Of a stretch of DNA of 64,000 bases, positions 50,759-59,259 are shown piece by piece. The position numbers and the translations under genes were made by a program. Below the pieces are notes generated by a model. It did no database searches and was not told the DNA's origin. It was given only the letters and a program-made list of their open reading frames with translations. Origin of the DNA: Paucisalibacillus algeriensis (GTDB lineage: Bacteria > Bacillota > Bacilli > Bacillales > Amphibacillaceae); contig NZ_CBYO010000001.1 of NCBI RefSeq assembly GCF_000577245.1, positions 1 to 64,000 on the forward strand, given 5' to 3'. How positions within the stretch are numbered: position 1 is the first letter of the stretch; every line of letters starts with the position of its first letter.

Positions 50759-52762
50759 ATGAACATGAATGGAACCTATAATCTTTATATTGTATCACTC
50801 TCTGTTTTGATTGCTATATTAGCATCTTATTCAGCATTAAATATTGCAGCGAAAATTTCATATGCGAGTAAAAAATACAAGTATTTCTGGTTATTGGCCG
50901 GGGCCGTAGTGATGGGTAGTGGAGTATGGTCCATGCACTTTATTGGAATGCTTGCTTTTCATTTGAATATGGAAATGAGATATGATGTGTGGCTGACTTT
51001 ATTATCAATGTTGGCTAGCATTGTTTCCTCATTTATTGCCTTTTATATAACAATGCCTAAGGAGATTAAGTGGTATAGATTGGCAATCGGTGGCTTTATT
51101 CTGGGTAGTGGAATTATTACAATGCATTATGTTGGAATGGAAGCTATGATTATGGAAGTTAGTATATCGTATGATATATCGTTGCTGCTCCTATCATTTT
51201 TAATTGCTTATGCTGCCTCTTATGCTGCATTATTTTTATTCTTGCGTTTTCGTAATGACCAGACATCAAGTTGGTTAAAAGGATTATCCGCTGTTATTAT
51301 GGGATTTGCTATTTGTGGCATGCATTATACAGGAATGGAGGCTGCTATATTTCCTCATACTGGGATGGATCATACAGGTCAATCGAATGATCACTTCCTT
51401 CTGTATGGTGTAACTGTAACTATTGGTGTGATACTTTTAATCTCTTGGTTAATTACGTTTTTAGAGCGCCATGTACTAGAAAATATGGCATATCAAGATT
51501 CAATAACCAACTTACCTAATCGTAATGCAATGAATCGCTTTTTTGATACGTATATCGGAAGTGACCAAATTGGAGTGCTATATATCGATTTAGATCACTT
51601 TAAAATTGTGAATGATACACTCGGACATGATATTGGCGATTTACTTGTTAAGGAAGTTGGCACACGCCTTAGTGAATTTATTTCGAAAGATCAACAAGTA
51701 TTTCGCATGGGTGGAGATGAATTTTTGCTCGTTATCCATAAATGTGAAAGATCGCGAGCTGAGGAAGTAGCTAATCAAATTTTACTAAGAATAAAAGAAG
51801 TATATTATATAGATGGAAATGAGCTATATACAACAGGTAGTATTGGAATTAGTATTGGTCCAATTACATCGAATCGACAGGAGCTCTTAAAATCTGCGGA
51901 TACAGCAATGTATAGAGCAAAAAGTTTAGGGAAGAATCGTTATTGTGTCTATGATGAAGGCATTGGGTTGAAGGAAGTTCGTAGAATGGAATTGGAAAAG
52001 GATTTACAGTTCGCAGTAGCTAATCAACAATTTTATATAGAATATCAACCAAAATGGAATGTACAATTAGGTAAATTACAAGGACTTGAAGCATTGTTGC
52101 GTTGGCAACATCCTCGTCTAGGTTTAGTCTCTCCAGGAGAATTTATCCCCATTGCTGAGGAGACAGGTGCTATTGTTCCAATAACAAAATGGGTGTTGGA
52201 ACAAGCTTGTACGCAGTGTGCACTATGGAAGGAAAAGGGGATCATACAACCAATTTCTGTGAATTTGTCCATACGAATTTTTCAAACAGATAATTTAGTA
52301 GAGCAAGTACAACAGGTAATAGAGAAAGTGAAGCTAGATCCCAATTTACTTGAACTGGAAATTACAGAGTCATTAGTGCTATCAGATGTAAATAATGTGT
52401 TCAATCAATTGCAAAGACTTCGTTCATTGGGGGTTAGGATTTCTTTAGATGACTTTGGATCGGGGTATTCTTCTATTGGTTTACTCGATAGGATACCGCT
52501 TGATACGATTAAATTAGACAGGCTATTTACTAATGATTTAGAAACTACTAGTAAACGTGCGATTATAAATGCGATTATTTTGATGGCGGAACATTTAAAA
52601 TTAGATGTAATCGCTGAAGGAATCGAGAACCAGGAACAAGTCGATTATCTAACAGAATTAGGTTGTCGTGTTATCCAAGGTTACTTTTATGGAAAGCCTA
52701 TGAAGGTGGATGAAGTGGAAAACTGGATGATATTCCATGATAATGTTGGAGTTTTGCAATAA
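50759..52762 (+). CDS. MHYT-GGDEF-EAL cyclic-di-GMP enzyme
   Basis: A 667-aa membrane protein. Residues 1-240 hold seven or so membrane helices with three MHYT-type motifs (SMHFIGM, TMHYVGM, GMHYTGM), a proposed metal or gas sensor. Next comes a GGDEF diguanylate cyclase with the site intact (RMGGDEF, about residue 320), then an EAL phosphodiesterase with EALLRW and later DDFGSGYSS. Both catalytic motifs look complete, so it may make and degrade c-di-GMP. It follows the adhesin gene but is a separate unit, with its own gap and a clear terminator. Confidence 0.92.
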   Translation: MNMNGTYNLYIVSLSVLIAILASYSALNIAAKISYASKKYKYFWLLAGAVVMGSGVWSMHFIGMLAFHLNMEMRYDVWLTLLSMLASIVSSFIAFYITMPKEIKWYRLAIGGFILGSGIITMHYVGMEAMIMEVSISYDISLLLLSFLIAYAASYAALFLFLRFRNDQTSSWLKGLSAVIMGFAICGMHYTGMEAAIFPHTGMDHTGQSNDHFLLYGVTVTIGVILLISWLITFLERHVLENMAYQDSITNLPNRNAMNRFFDTYIGSDQIGVLYIDLDHFKIVNDTLGHDIGDLLVKEVGTRLSEFISKDQQVFRMGGDEFLLVIHKCERSRAEEVANQILLRIKEVYYIDGNELYTTGSIGISIGPITSNRQELLKSADTAMYRAKSLGKNRYCVYDEGIGLKEVRRMELEKDLQFAVANQQFYIEYQPKWNVQLGKLQGLEALLRWQHPRLGLVSPGEFIPIAEETGAIVPITKWVLEQACTQCALWKEKGIIQPISVNLSIRIFQTDNLVEQVQQVIEKVKLDPNLLELEITESLVLSDVNNVFNQLQRLRSLGVRISLDDFGSGYSSIGLLDRIPLDTIKLDRLFTNDLETTSKRAIINAIILMAEHLKLDVIAEGIENQEQVDYLTELGCRVIQGYFYGKPMKVDEVENWMIFHDNVGVLQ

Positions 52763-52811
52763 TGGATAACTAGAATAAGTGAATCAAGGATAAACAAATT
52801 TAAAACTTGTT

Positions 52812-52854
52812 AGCTTCTCAAAAGTAAACTAAACTTTTTGGGAAGCTTTTTTCT
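52812..52854 (+). terminator. terminator after the MHYT-GGDEF-EAL gene
   Basis: AGCTTCTCAAAAGT (52812-52825) pairs with ACTTTTTGGGAAGCT (52833-52847) with a small mismatch, followed by TTTTTTCTTTT. Confidence 0.85.
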
Positions 52855-52910
52855 TTTGTAATCATTCTCCAGCCTGCCAAATGGTCTAGGGACATTTCTA
52901 ATTTATTGGG

Positions 52911-52939
52911 TTTACAATTCTATGAAACTTTCGTATACT
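52911..52939 (+). promoter_or_regulatory. promoter of the lysine riboswitch-lysC unit
   Basis: TTTACA (52911-52916), a 17-bp spacer and TATACT (52934-52939). Transcription would begin near 52946, just before the aptamer. Confidence 0.65.
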
Positions 52940-52960
52940 TACAATATTAATTAAATAATT

Positions 52961-53272
52961 GATGGATGAGGAGCAAAGGTCATCAGTAACTTATTACGTG
53001 AAGCTGCAAATTGTAATAAGTGAAAGGGGACTTTGCCGAAATGGAGTTCTATATGCAGATGGGACTTTGTTGGATTGTATATTAAGAGTATACAGTCTGT
53101 CATTATTCTTTGGCAGGTAGGAAAGTATAATAATCTTTCCCGTCTGCACAAGAAAAACTAACACATTCGCCAAAAGGCAAACGAATGAGAGTTTTTCTAG
53201 TAATAATGGAGTGCTTCCACTTGTATATAGGGCAGATAATAAAACAAGTCGGAATTTCCGGCTTGTTTTTTT
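52961..53272 (+). promoter_or_regulatory. lysine riboswitch (L-box)
   Basis: Conserved aptamer pieces occur in order: GATGAGGAGCAAAGG, TCAGTAAC, AAAGGGGACTTTGCCGAA, TTGGATTG...CAGTCTGTCATTATT, and finally AATAATGGAGTGCTTCCAC closing P5 and P1. A terminator stem AACAAG-CGG/CCG-CTTGTT with T-run lies at 53243-53272. The expected P5 loop is only a few bases, but here about 95 bases separate TCATTATT from AATAATGG; most of that is a dispersed repeat at 53121-53197. High lysine should stop transcription before lysC. Confidence 0.85.
53121..53197 (+). repeat. dispersed palindromic repeat, copy 1
   Basis: Begins GAAAGTATAATAATCTTTC and contains AAGAAAAACTAACACATTCG, a loop, then CGAATGAGAGTTTTTC, so its second half is a long hairpin. 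A second copy in reverse orientation lies at 62791-62866. This copy is inside the P5 stem of the lysine riboswitch. Confidence 0.78.
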
Positions 53273-53347
53273 GTTTGTTCGGGGAAAGCCCTCGACAAAT
53301 TCTAACAAATTACGGGAATTGGCAGGCACCCAGAAAGAAGGATGTTT

Positions 53348-54550
53348 ATGAAAAGAAATGTGCTTAAATTTGGTGGAACGAGTGTTGGTAGTTTTGAGAA
53401 GATTAAGAATATTGCTTGTTACTTGAAGGACCGTGTGGAAGAGGGGGAACAGCTGGTAGTAGTTGTTAGTGCGATGGGGAAAACAACAGATGAGCTTTTG
53501 GCAAATGTGAGCTCAATTACACAATCACCAAATGAGCAGGATCTGGCAGTGCTTCTAACGACTGGTGAGCAGCAGGCAATCTCTTATTTATCTATTATCC
53601 TCAATGATCTTGGAGTAAAATCGAAGCCACTCACAGGTTATCAAGCTGGAATTGAAACGGTTGGCCATCATTTAAAGAGTAAGATTTCAAAAATCAATAC
53701 AAAGCTTTTTGAACAACTCTTTGTTACATATGATGTTCTTATCGTTGCGGGTTTTCAAGGATTTAATACAGAAAATGAAATTACCACACTTGGACGTGGG
53801 GGCTCTGATACAACAGCTGTAGCACTTGCAGCAGCACACGGGTGCCCATGTGAAATTTATACTGACGTTGCTGGGGTCTATAGTACGGATCCTCGACTCT
53901 TTCCGAAAGCAAAACGACTTCAAGTTGTCTCTTATGAGGAAATGATGGAAATGAGTGCACTGGGTTCGGGAGTACTCGTGTCTCGAAGCGTAGAAATTGC
54001 AAAGAACTACAACATCCCGATTTATATAGGTAAAACACTATCGGAGGAGAAAGGAACTTGGGTTATGTCAACTATTGAAATGCTAGAGAAGAAAGCAGTC
54101 ACAGGTGTTGCGATTGATAAAGATATGATTCATGTGACATTGAACTATCCAGAATATGATACACATCTACTTGATGAATTATTCATCAATTTAGAACAAG
54201 AAGAAGTCAATGTCGATATGATTTCGCAGATTACGAACAACGAAGGACTACAATTATCATTTACAATGAAAGATACGGAAGAACATCAAATCCAGAAAAT
54301 ATTCTTCCACCTTAAACAGTATTACCCTGAACTCTATTTCAAAATTGAAAACCAATTTGTCAAAGTATCCGTAATTGGCTCGGGAATGCGTGACATAACA
54401 GGTGTTGCTTCGAAAGTATTTCGTACACTAATTGAATCAGATATTCCATTTTACCAAGTCACAACATCAGAAATCAGTATCTCTTATGTAGTTAATGTTG
54501 AAAACGGTGATAAAGCAGTTCAACTCTTGTGTGAACGATTTGAATTGTAA
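53348..54550 (+). CDS. lysC: aspartokinase (lysine-regulated type)
   Basis: Aspartate kinase, first step of lysine, threonine and methionine synthesis. The 400-aa protein has KFGGTSVGS at the N-terminus, TLGRGGSDTTAVALA in the catalytic domain, YTDVAGVYSTDPR, and two ACT-type regulatory segments in the last 140 residues. I chose ATG 53348, six bases after AAGAAGG, rather than the ATG at 53342 that touches the ribosome site. A lysine riboswitch controls it. It stands alone. Confidence 0.92.
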   Translation: MKRNVLKFGGTSVGSFEKIKNIACYLKDRVEEGEQLVVVVSAMGKTTDELLANVSSITQSPNEQDLAVLLTTGEQQAISYLSIILNDLGVKSKPLTGYQAGIETVGHHLKSKISKINTKLFEQLFVTYDVLIVAGFQGFNTENEITTLGRGGSDTTAVALAAAHGCPCEIYTDVAGVYSTDPRLFPKAKRLQVVSYEEMMEMSALGSGVLVSRSVEIAKNYNIPIYIGKTLSEEKGTWVMSTIEMLEKKAVTGVAIDKDMIHVTLNYPEYDTHLLDELFINLEQEEVNVDMISQITNNEGLQLSFTMKDTEEHQIQKIFFHLKQYYPELYFKIENQFVKVSVIGSGMRDITGVASKVFRTLIESDIPFYQVTTSEISISYVVNVENGDKAVQLLCERFEL

Positions 54551-54711
54551 TCAAGATAAAGACTTTCATTGCTCATATATGAGCAATTATAAGAAATGAA
54601 TAATACCCAGAAATTTATATAAAAAAATAAATTTGCAAAAAACTCTTGCATATTTCAAAATTATTAACTATAATTAATTCAATATTTCAATTGAATCATT
54701 TTTCTTTCAAA

Positions 54712-55005
54712 GACGATGATAAGGAAAAGTAGGATTTAGCTATTTTACACAGAGAGCTTCGGTAGCTGAAAAGAAGCGAAAATACGAATCTGAACAATGG
54801 CCTTGGAGTTTCGTGCTGAACGTATCGGTTGATATTAGTAGGTTACGACGAGATTTGGTGCTCGTTACCAACACCACAGTATGAAGAGTTTTTTGGGCTC
54901 AAGTACTTGATGAGGCTGTATGTGTGAGCATGCAGTGAAGTAAGGTGGAACCACGTATATCAAACCACGTCCTTATCGATTTTTCGATAATGACGTGGTT
55001 TTTTT
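54712..55005 (+). promoter_or_regulatory. T-box leader, probable Met specifier
   Basis: Stem I opens with AGAGAGCTTCGGTAGCTGAAAA. The specifier loop GAACAAUGGCC gives AUG at 54797-54799, with the same 9-base 3' flank (GCCUUGGAG) as in the T-boxes at 62.9-63.4 kb. The T-box AAGGTGGAACCACG is at 54942-54955. The terminator AACCACGTCCTTATCGA/TCGATAATGACGTGGTT with T-run ends at 55005. The UGGA bulge would pair with a U discriminator, whereas Bacillus tRNA-Met usually has A, so the Met assignment is not fully secure. Confidence 0.82.
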
Positions 55006-55035
55006 AATTTTATATGAATATTGGAGGAGAAGTAT

Positions 55036-55896
55036 ATGAGTAAACAGCATTTAGTATTACAAACAGATTTTGGACTTAGTGATGGTGCGGTTAGTGCAAT
55101 GTACGGCGTAGCCCTATCAGTCGATTCTGATTTAGGTGTTTATAACTTAACACATGAAATACCACAACATAATATTTGGGAAGGGTCTTATCGTCTTTTC
55201 CAAACGGTTAACTACTGGCCAGAAGGAACAGTGTTTGTGTCGGTTGTTGATCCAGGGGTTGGAACAGATCGCCTAAGCGTGGTAGTGAAAACGGCGAATA
55301 ACCAATATATTGTTACTCCTGACAACGGAACATTAACCCATATTAAAGAAAGTGTTGGTATCGTCGAAGCGAGAATTATTGATGAAAAGGTAAATCGACT
55401 ACCAAACTCAGGTGAATCCTATACATTCCATGGTCGCGATGTATATGCCTATACTGGAGCAAGACTTGCATCAGGAGTTATCTCTTATGAGCAAGTAGGT
55501 CCATCATATGATGTAGACCAACTTATTGAGTTACCACTAACAGAGGCCAGCTATACAGAAGAGGTAGTGACAGGAAATATCGATATACTAGATGTCCGTT
55601 TTGGAAACTTATGGACGAACATTGATCGTGATATTTTCAAAGAAACAGAAATTAATTATGGAGATGCATTGGAAGTTTCAATTGAAAATAACCGCCGCCA
55701 TATTTATAAGAACATCATTAAATTTGGTCGTTCATTTGCCGATAGCAGATTAGGAGAGCCAATTTTATTTGTCAATTCTTTAGACAAAATAGGTGTTGCA
55801 ATCAATCAGGGTTCCTTTGCGAAAGCTTATCATATTGAAACAGGGGCAAACTGGAAAATTAGTATACGCAAAGCAAAGGGAATTCATTATAATTAA
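55036..55896 (+). CDS. S-adenosylmethionine hydrolase (DUF62 family)
   Basis: A 286-aa member of the SAM hydroxide adenosyltransferase family, which splits SAM with water into methionine and adenosine. Family motifs are all present: QTDFGLSDGAVSAMYG at the start, THEIPQHN, VVDPGVGTDR, TPDNGTLTHI and FHGRDVYAYTGA. ATG 55036 follows GGAGGAG. It is the first gene behind the probable Met T-box and just ahead of an ECF transporter. That context suggests it releases methionine from imported SAM or a related sulfonium compound, which is my inference. Confidence 0.88.
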   Translation: MSKQHLVLQTDFGLSDGAVSAMYGVALSVDSDLGVYNLTHEIPQHNIWEGSYRLFQTVNYWPEGTVFVSVVDPGVGTDRLSVVVKTANNQYIVTPDNGTLTHIKESVGIVEARIIDEKVNRLPNSGESYTFHGRDVYAYTGARLASGVISYEQVGPSYDVDQLIELPLTEASYTEEVVTGNIDILDVRFGNLWTNIDRDIFKETEINYGDALEVSIENNRRHIYKNIIKFGRSFADSRLGEPILFVNSLDKIGVAINQGSFAKAYHIETGANWKISIRKAKGIHYN

Positions 55897-55949
55897 TGAT
55901 GGTTATGAATAAAAATAATATATAAAAAACTTTAAAAGGGGAATACAAA

Positions 55950-56498
55950 ATGAGAAAACTTTCTATTAAAACTATTGTAGCAATTGGTATTGGAGCAGCT
56001 GTTTTCGCGATATTAGCCAAGTTTGTCGCAATTCCTACAGGAATACCAAATACAACTGTTCAAACATCTTATGCATTTCTAGCTTTAATGGCAGTGGTTT
56101 TTGGACCAATTGCTGGGGGACTTATTGGATTTATTGGTCATACATTAAATGATGCCTTATCTTACGGATCCGTATGGTGGAGCTGGGTAATTGTTTCATT
56201 ATTTGTTGGTCTATTTATCGGTCTTTTTACAAAACGAATAGATGTGGAAAACGGCGAGTTTGGTACGAAGCAAATAATTTCATTTAATGTAATTCAGGTA
56301 GTTGTCCAAGTGATTGGCTGGTTCGTTCTTGCTCCAGTTCTTGATATATTAATTTACGCAGAGCCTGCGAATAAGGTATTTACTCAAGGAGCATTTGCTG
56401 GTATTTCAAACATTATTACGGTAGGAATAATCGGTACTATTTTGTTAGCTGCTTATGCCAAAACTCGTACTAAGAGTAATAGTTTAACAAAAGAATAA
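55950..56498 (+). CDS. ECF transporter substrate-binding S component
   Basis: A 182-aa membrane protein with five or six helices, of the UPF0397/ECF-ribofla_trS type ([28 protein letters not shown] is the family core). AAAGGGG lies ahead of the ATG. It sits between the SAM hydrolase and the energizing ATPase genes. Methionine-linked ECF systems of this layout (MtsTUV) have been predicted in lactic acid bacteria from Met-specific regulation. Here the substrate is probably methionine, SAM or a precursor. Confidence 0.82.
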   Translation: MRKLSIKTIVAIGIGAAVFAILAKFVAIPTGIPNTTVQTSYAFLALMAVVFGPIAGGLIGFIGHTLNDALSYGSVWWSWVIVSLFVGLFIGLFTKRIDVENGEFGTKQIISFNVIQVVVQVIGWFVLAPVLDILIYAEPANKVFTQGAFAGISNIITVGIIGTILLAAYAKTRTKSNSLTKE

Positions 56499-56522
56499 GC
56501 ATATTAACTGAAGGAGTCAATC

Positions 56523-58235
56523 ATGAGAAAACCAATTATTCAGTTTGAGAACTTTTCATTTAAGTATAAGAGCCAAATAGAACCAACATTACATCATATC
56601 AATTTAACGATTTATGAAGGTGAAAAGGTAGTCATTGTTGGCCCATCAGGTTCTGGAAAAAGTACACTAGCCCATTGTTTAAATGGGCTAGTTCCGTTCT
56701 CTTATAAAGGTGAAATGGAAGGAAGTGTAACCATTAAAGGGCAAGATACGAAAGAGCTCGACATTTTTACACTTTCGCAAATGGTAGGTACCGTTCTCCA
56801 AGATCCCGATGGACAATTTATTGGATTATCTGTAGGAGAGGATATTGCCTTTGCTTTGGAGAATGAAGCTATACCACAGGAAAAAATGGTAAGACAAGTT
56901 TTGAATGTATCGAAACTGATCAATATGGAAACAAAGATCCAATCCTCGATTCATGAACTTTCAGGTGGTCAAAAACAACGTGTTTCTTTAGCCGGTGTTA
57001 TTGTTGAAGAGGTAGATATTTTGTTATTTGATGAACCACTTGCTAATCTTGATCCAGCAACAGGAAAACATGCAATGGCCCTTATTAATGAAATACAAAA
57101 GGAAACCAATACTACTGTTATCATAATAGAACATCGCTTAGAGGATGTTCTATCACAGGATGTTGATAGAATAATAGTAGTGAATGAAGGGAGTATCGTT
57201 AGTGATCTAAACCCTAATGAGCTACTCGCTTCCAATGTATTAGAGTCTTGTAGTCTTAGAGAACCACTATATATCAAAGCATTAAAATATGCTGGTTGTA
57301 AGGTGATGCCAGAGATGAGCCCTGCCAGCATTGAAACATTGAAATTGGATGAAAGTAAGGACAAGCTTTCTGAGTGGTATGAAGCAACAAGTCCAGTAAC
57401 ATATGAGAAAAAGGATTCTCCTATTCTCGAACTGCGAGATATAAATTTTGGTTACCATAAAAGTTCTACAACTATTCAAGACGTTTCCTTAACTATTCAT
57501 AAAGGAGAAATGGTTAGCATTGTTGGGAAGAATGGTGCTGGGAAATCCACTTTGTCTAAGCTAATATGCGGCTTTGAGAAAATCAAATCTGGGAAAGTCC
57601 TTTATAAAGGAGTAGACATTACCGAAGACACAATTTATGAACGATCCAGTCGAATTGGCATGGTCATGCAGAATCCGAACCATATGATTTCCAAGCATAT
57701 GATTTATGATGAGGTGGCACTTGGCTTGATGATGCGTGGTGTACCGGAGCAAGAGATAAAAGAACGAGTAGAAGAAACACTTAAGGTTTGCGGACTATAT
57801 GCTTTTCGAAACTGGCCGATTTCGGCACTGAGTTTTGGACAAAAGAAGCGGGTAACAATTGCTTCTATTTTGGTACTTAAGCCCGAGGTATTGATACTTG
57901 ATGAACCTACTGCAGGTCAAGATCTTCGACACTATACGGAAATTATGGACTTTTTAACTGAACTGAATAGTCAAGGTATGACTATTTTGATGATTACTCA
58001 TGATATGCACTTGATGTTAGAATATACTCTACGGGCTATTGCGATTGCCGATGGACAAGTCATAGCAGATGATTCTGCTGTTAATCTTTTGACGAATTCA
58101 GCGGTAGTAGAAAAAACAAATTTAAAAGTCACGTCGCTTTTTGAATTGGCAGTTAAAGCTGGAATTAAAAATCCAATAGATTTTGTTACAAGATTTATAG
58201 ATTATGATAAGGAGGCACGGGTAATATGGCGGTAG
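56523..58235 (+). CDS. ECF transporter ATPase, two fused ATP-binding domains
   Basis: A 570-aa fusion of the two ECF ATPases. The first half has Walker A GPSGSGKST, signature LSGGQKQRVSLAG and Walker B LLFDEPLANLDPA. The second has GKNGAGKST, LSFGQKKRVTIAS and LILDEPTAGQDL. Each has an H-loop His (IIEHRLEDV, MITHDMHLM). AAGGAG precedes the ATG. It overlaps the T-component gene by 10 bases. This is the energy module for the S component upstream. Confidence 0.92.
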   Translation: MRKPIIQFENFSFKYKSQIEPTLHHINLTIYEGEKVVIVGPSGSGKSTLAHCLNGLVPFSYKGEMEGSVTIKGQDTKELDIFTLSQMVGTVLQDPDGQFIGLSVGEDIAFALENEAIPQEKMVRQVLNVSKLINMETKIQSSIHELSGGQKQRVSLAGVIVEEVDILLFDEPLANLDPATGKHAMALINEIQKETNTTVIIIEHRLEDVLSQDVDRIIVVNEGSIVSDLNPNELLASNVLESCSLREPLYIKALKYAGCKVMPEMSPASIETLKLDESKDKLSEWYEATSPVTYEKKDSPILELRDINFGYHKSSTTIQDVSLTIHKGEMVSIVGKNGAGKSTLSKLICGFEKIKSGKVLYKGVDITEDTIYERSSRIGMVMQNPNHMISKHMIYDEVALGLMMRGVPEQEIKERVEETLKVCGLYAFRNWPISALSFGQKKRVTIASILVLKPEVLILDEPTAGQDLRHYTEIMDFLTELNSQGMTILMITHDMHLMLEYTLRAIAIADGQVIADDSAVNLLTNSAVVEKTNLKVTSLFELAVKAGIKNPIDFVTRFIDYDKEARVIWR

Positions 58236-59053
58236 AAATGTTAAGTTATATTGAAAGAAAATCGCCTGTTCATTCCTTATCAGGGTCAACTAAGTTAATT
58301 ATTTTCATGTTATACTCAACAGCTGCCATGCTAACTTATGATACTAGGGTATTAGTGGGGCTCTTCGTTATTAGTGTTGCTATATTCATTATTTCTAAGA
58401 TTCGTATTCGGGAGATCGGGTTTATATTAGCATTCATTCTAGCATTTCTGTTATTAAATAATATTGCCATTTATATTTTTTCTCCACAAGAAGGCGTAAA
58501 GATTTATGGTTCAAGTCATGCATTATTTGAGATTGTAGGGCGATACAATGTTACCTGGGAGCAATTATTTTATCATTTCAATATAACGTTAAAATACTTT
58601 GTCGTGATTCCGGCTGCATTATTGTTTATTGTGACGACCCATCCGAGTGAATTCGCTGCATCACTAAATAAAATTGGTGTTAACTATAAGATTGCCTATT
58701 CAGTTTCACTGGCGCTTCGCTATATCCCAGATATCCAACGTGATTTTCGTATCATTGCACAAGCACAGCAAGCAAGAGGAATAGATATATCAAGAAAAGA
58801 AAAGCTTTTGAAGAGGATTAAGAATGCTTCTTCCATTATCTTTCCACTAATATTTTCAACACTCGATCGAATTGAGGTCATCAGCAACGCGATGGAATTA
58901 AGAAGGTTTGGGAAAAAGAAAAAGCGAACTTGGTATAATGGAATGCCATTTCGGAAAGTAGATTATATAGTTTTAGTTGCAGGTTTTATCATTTTAATAG
59001 CATCACTAGTTATTACTTTTTATGATGGCAGTCGTTTTTATAATCCATTTTAA
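58226..59053 (+). CDS. ECF transporter transmembrane T component
   Basis: A 275-aa membrane protein of the EcfT/CbiQ family with about six helices. The coupling motifs that contact the two ATPases are visible: AQQARGID near residue 185 and AMELRRFG near residue 225. The start overlaps the ATPase gene, after AAGGAGG. Last gene of the T-box-controlled operon. Confidence 0.9.
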   Translation: MAVEMLSYIERKSPVHSLSGSTKLIIFMLYSTAAMLTYDTRVLVGLFVISVAIFIISKIRIREIGFILAFILAFLLLNNIAIYIFSPQEGVKIYGSSHALFEIVGRYNVTWEQLFYHFNITLKYFVVIPAALLFIVTTHPSEFAASLNKIGVNYKIAYSVSLALRYIPDIQRDFRIIAQAQQARGIDISRKEKLLKRIKNASSIIFPLIFSTLDRIEVISNAMELRRFGKKKKRTWYNGMPFRKVDYIVLVAGFIILIASLVITFYDGSRFYNPF

Positions 59054-59259
59054 AAAAAGGGGCAAATGGGGAATCCATATGCCTCTTTCTATTTCCCAAG
59101 CAAAAGATTTGAAGTAGACTAGAACGATATATTACTTTTCGACCCCTTTAGGACTCATATTTAATACACCTTCCCTCTTTAAAATCCTAGCAATCAAGTA
59201 TAGTATTTCCCTTTTTGGAAAAGTTACCTAGTAGTACATAAATGAAAGGGAAATGTTTT

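Noticed and set aside
53185-53367. Small plus-strand open frame over the riboswitch terminator
   Set aside because: It lies across the lysine riboswitch stem and terminator and has no ribosome site.
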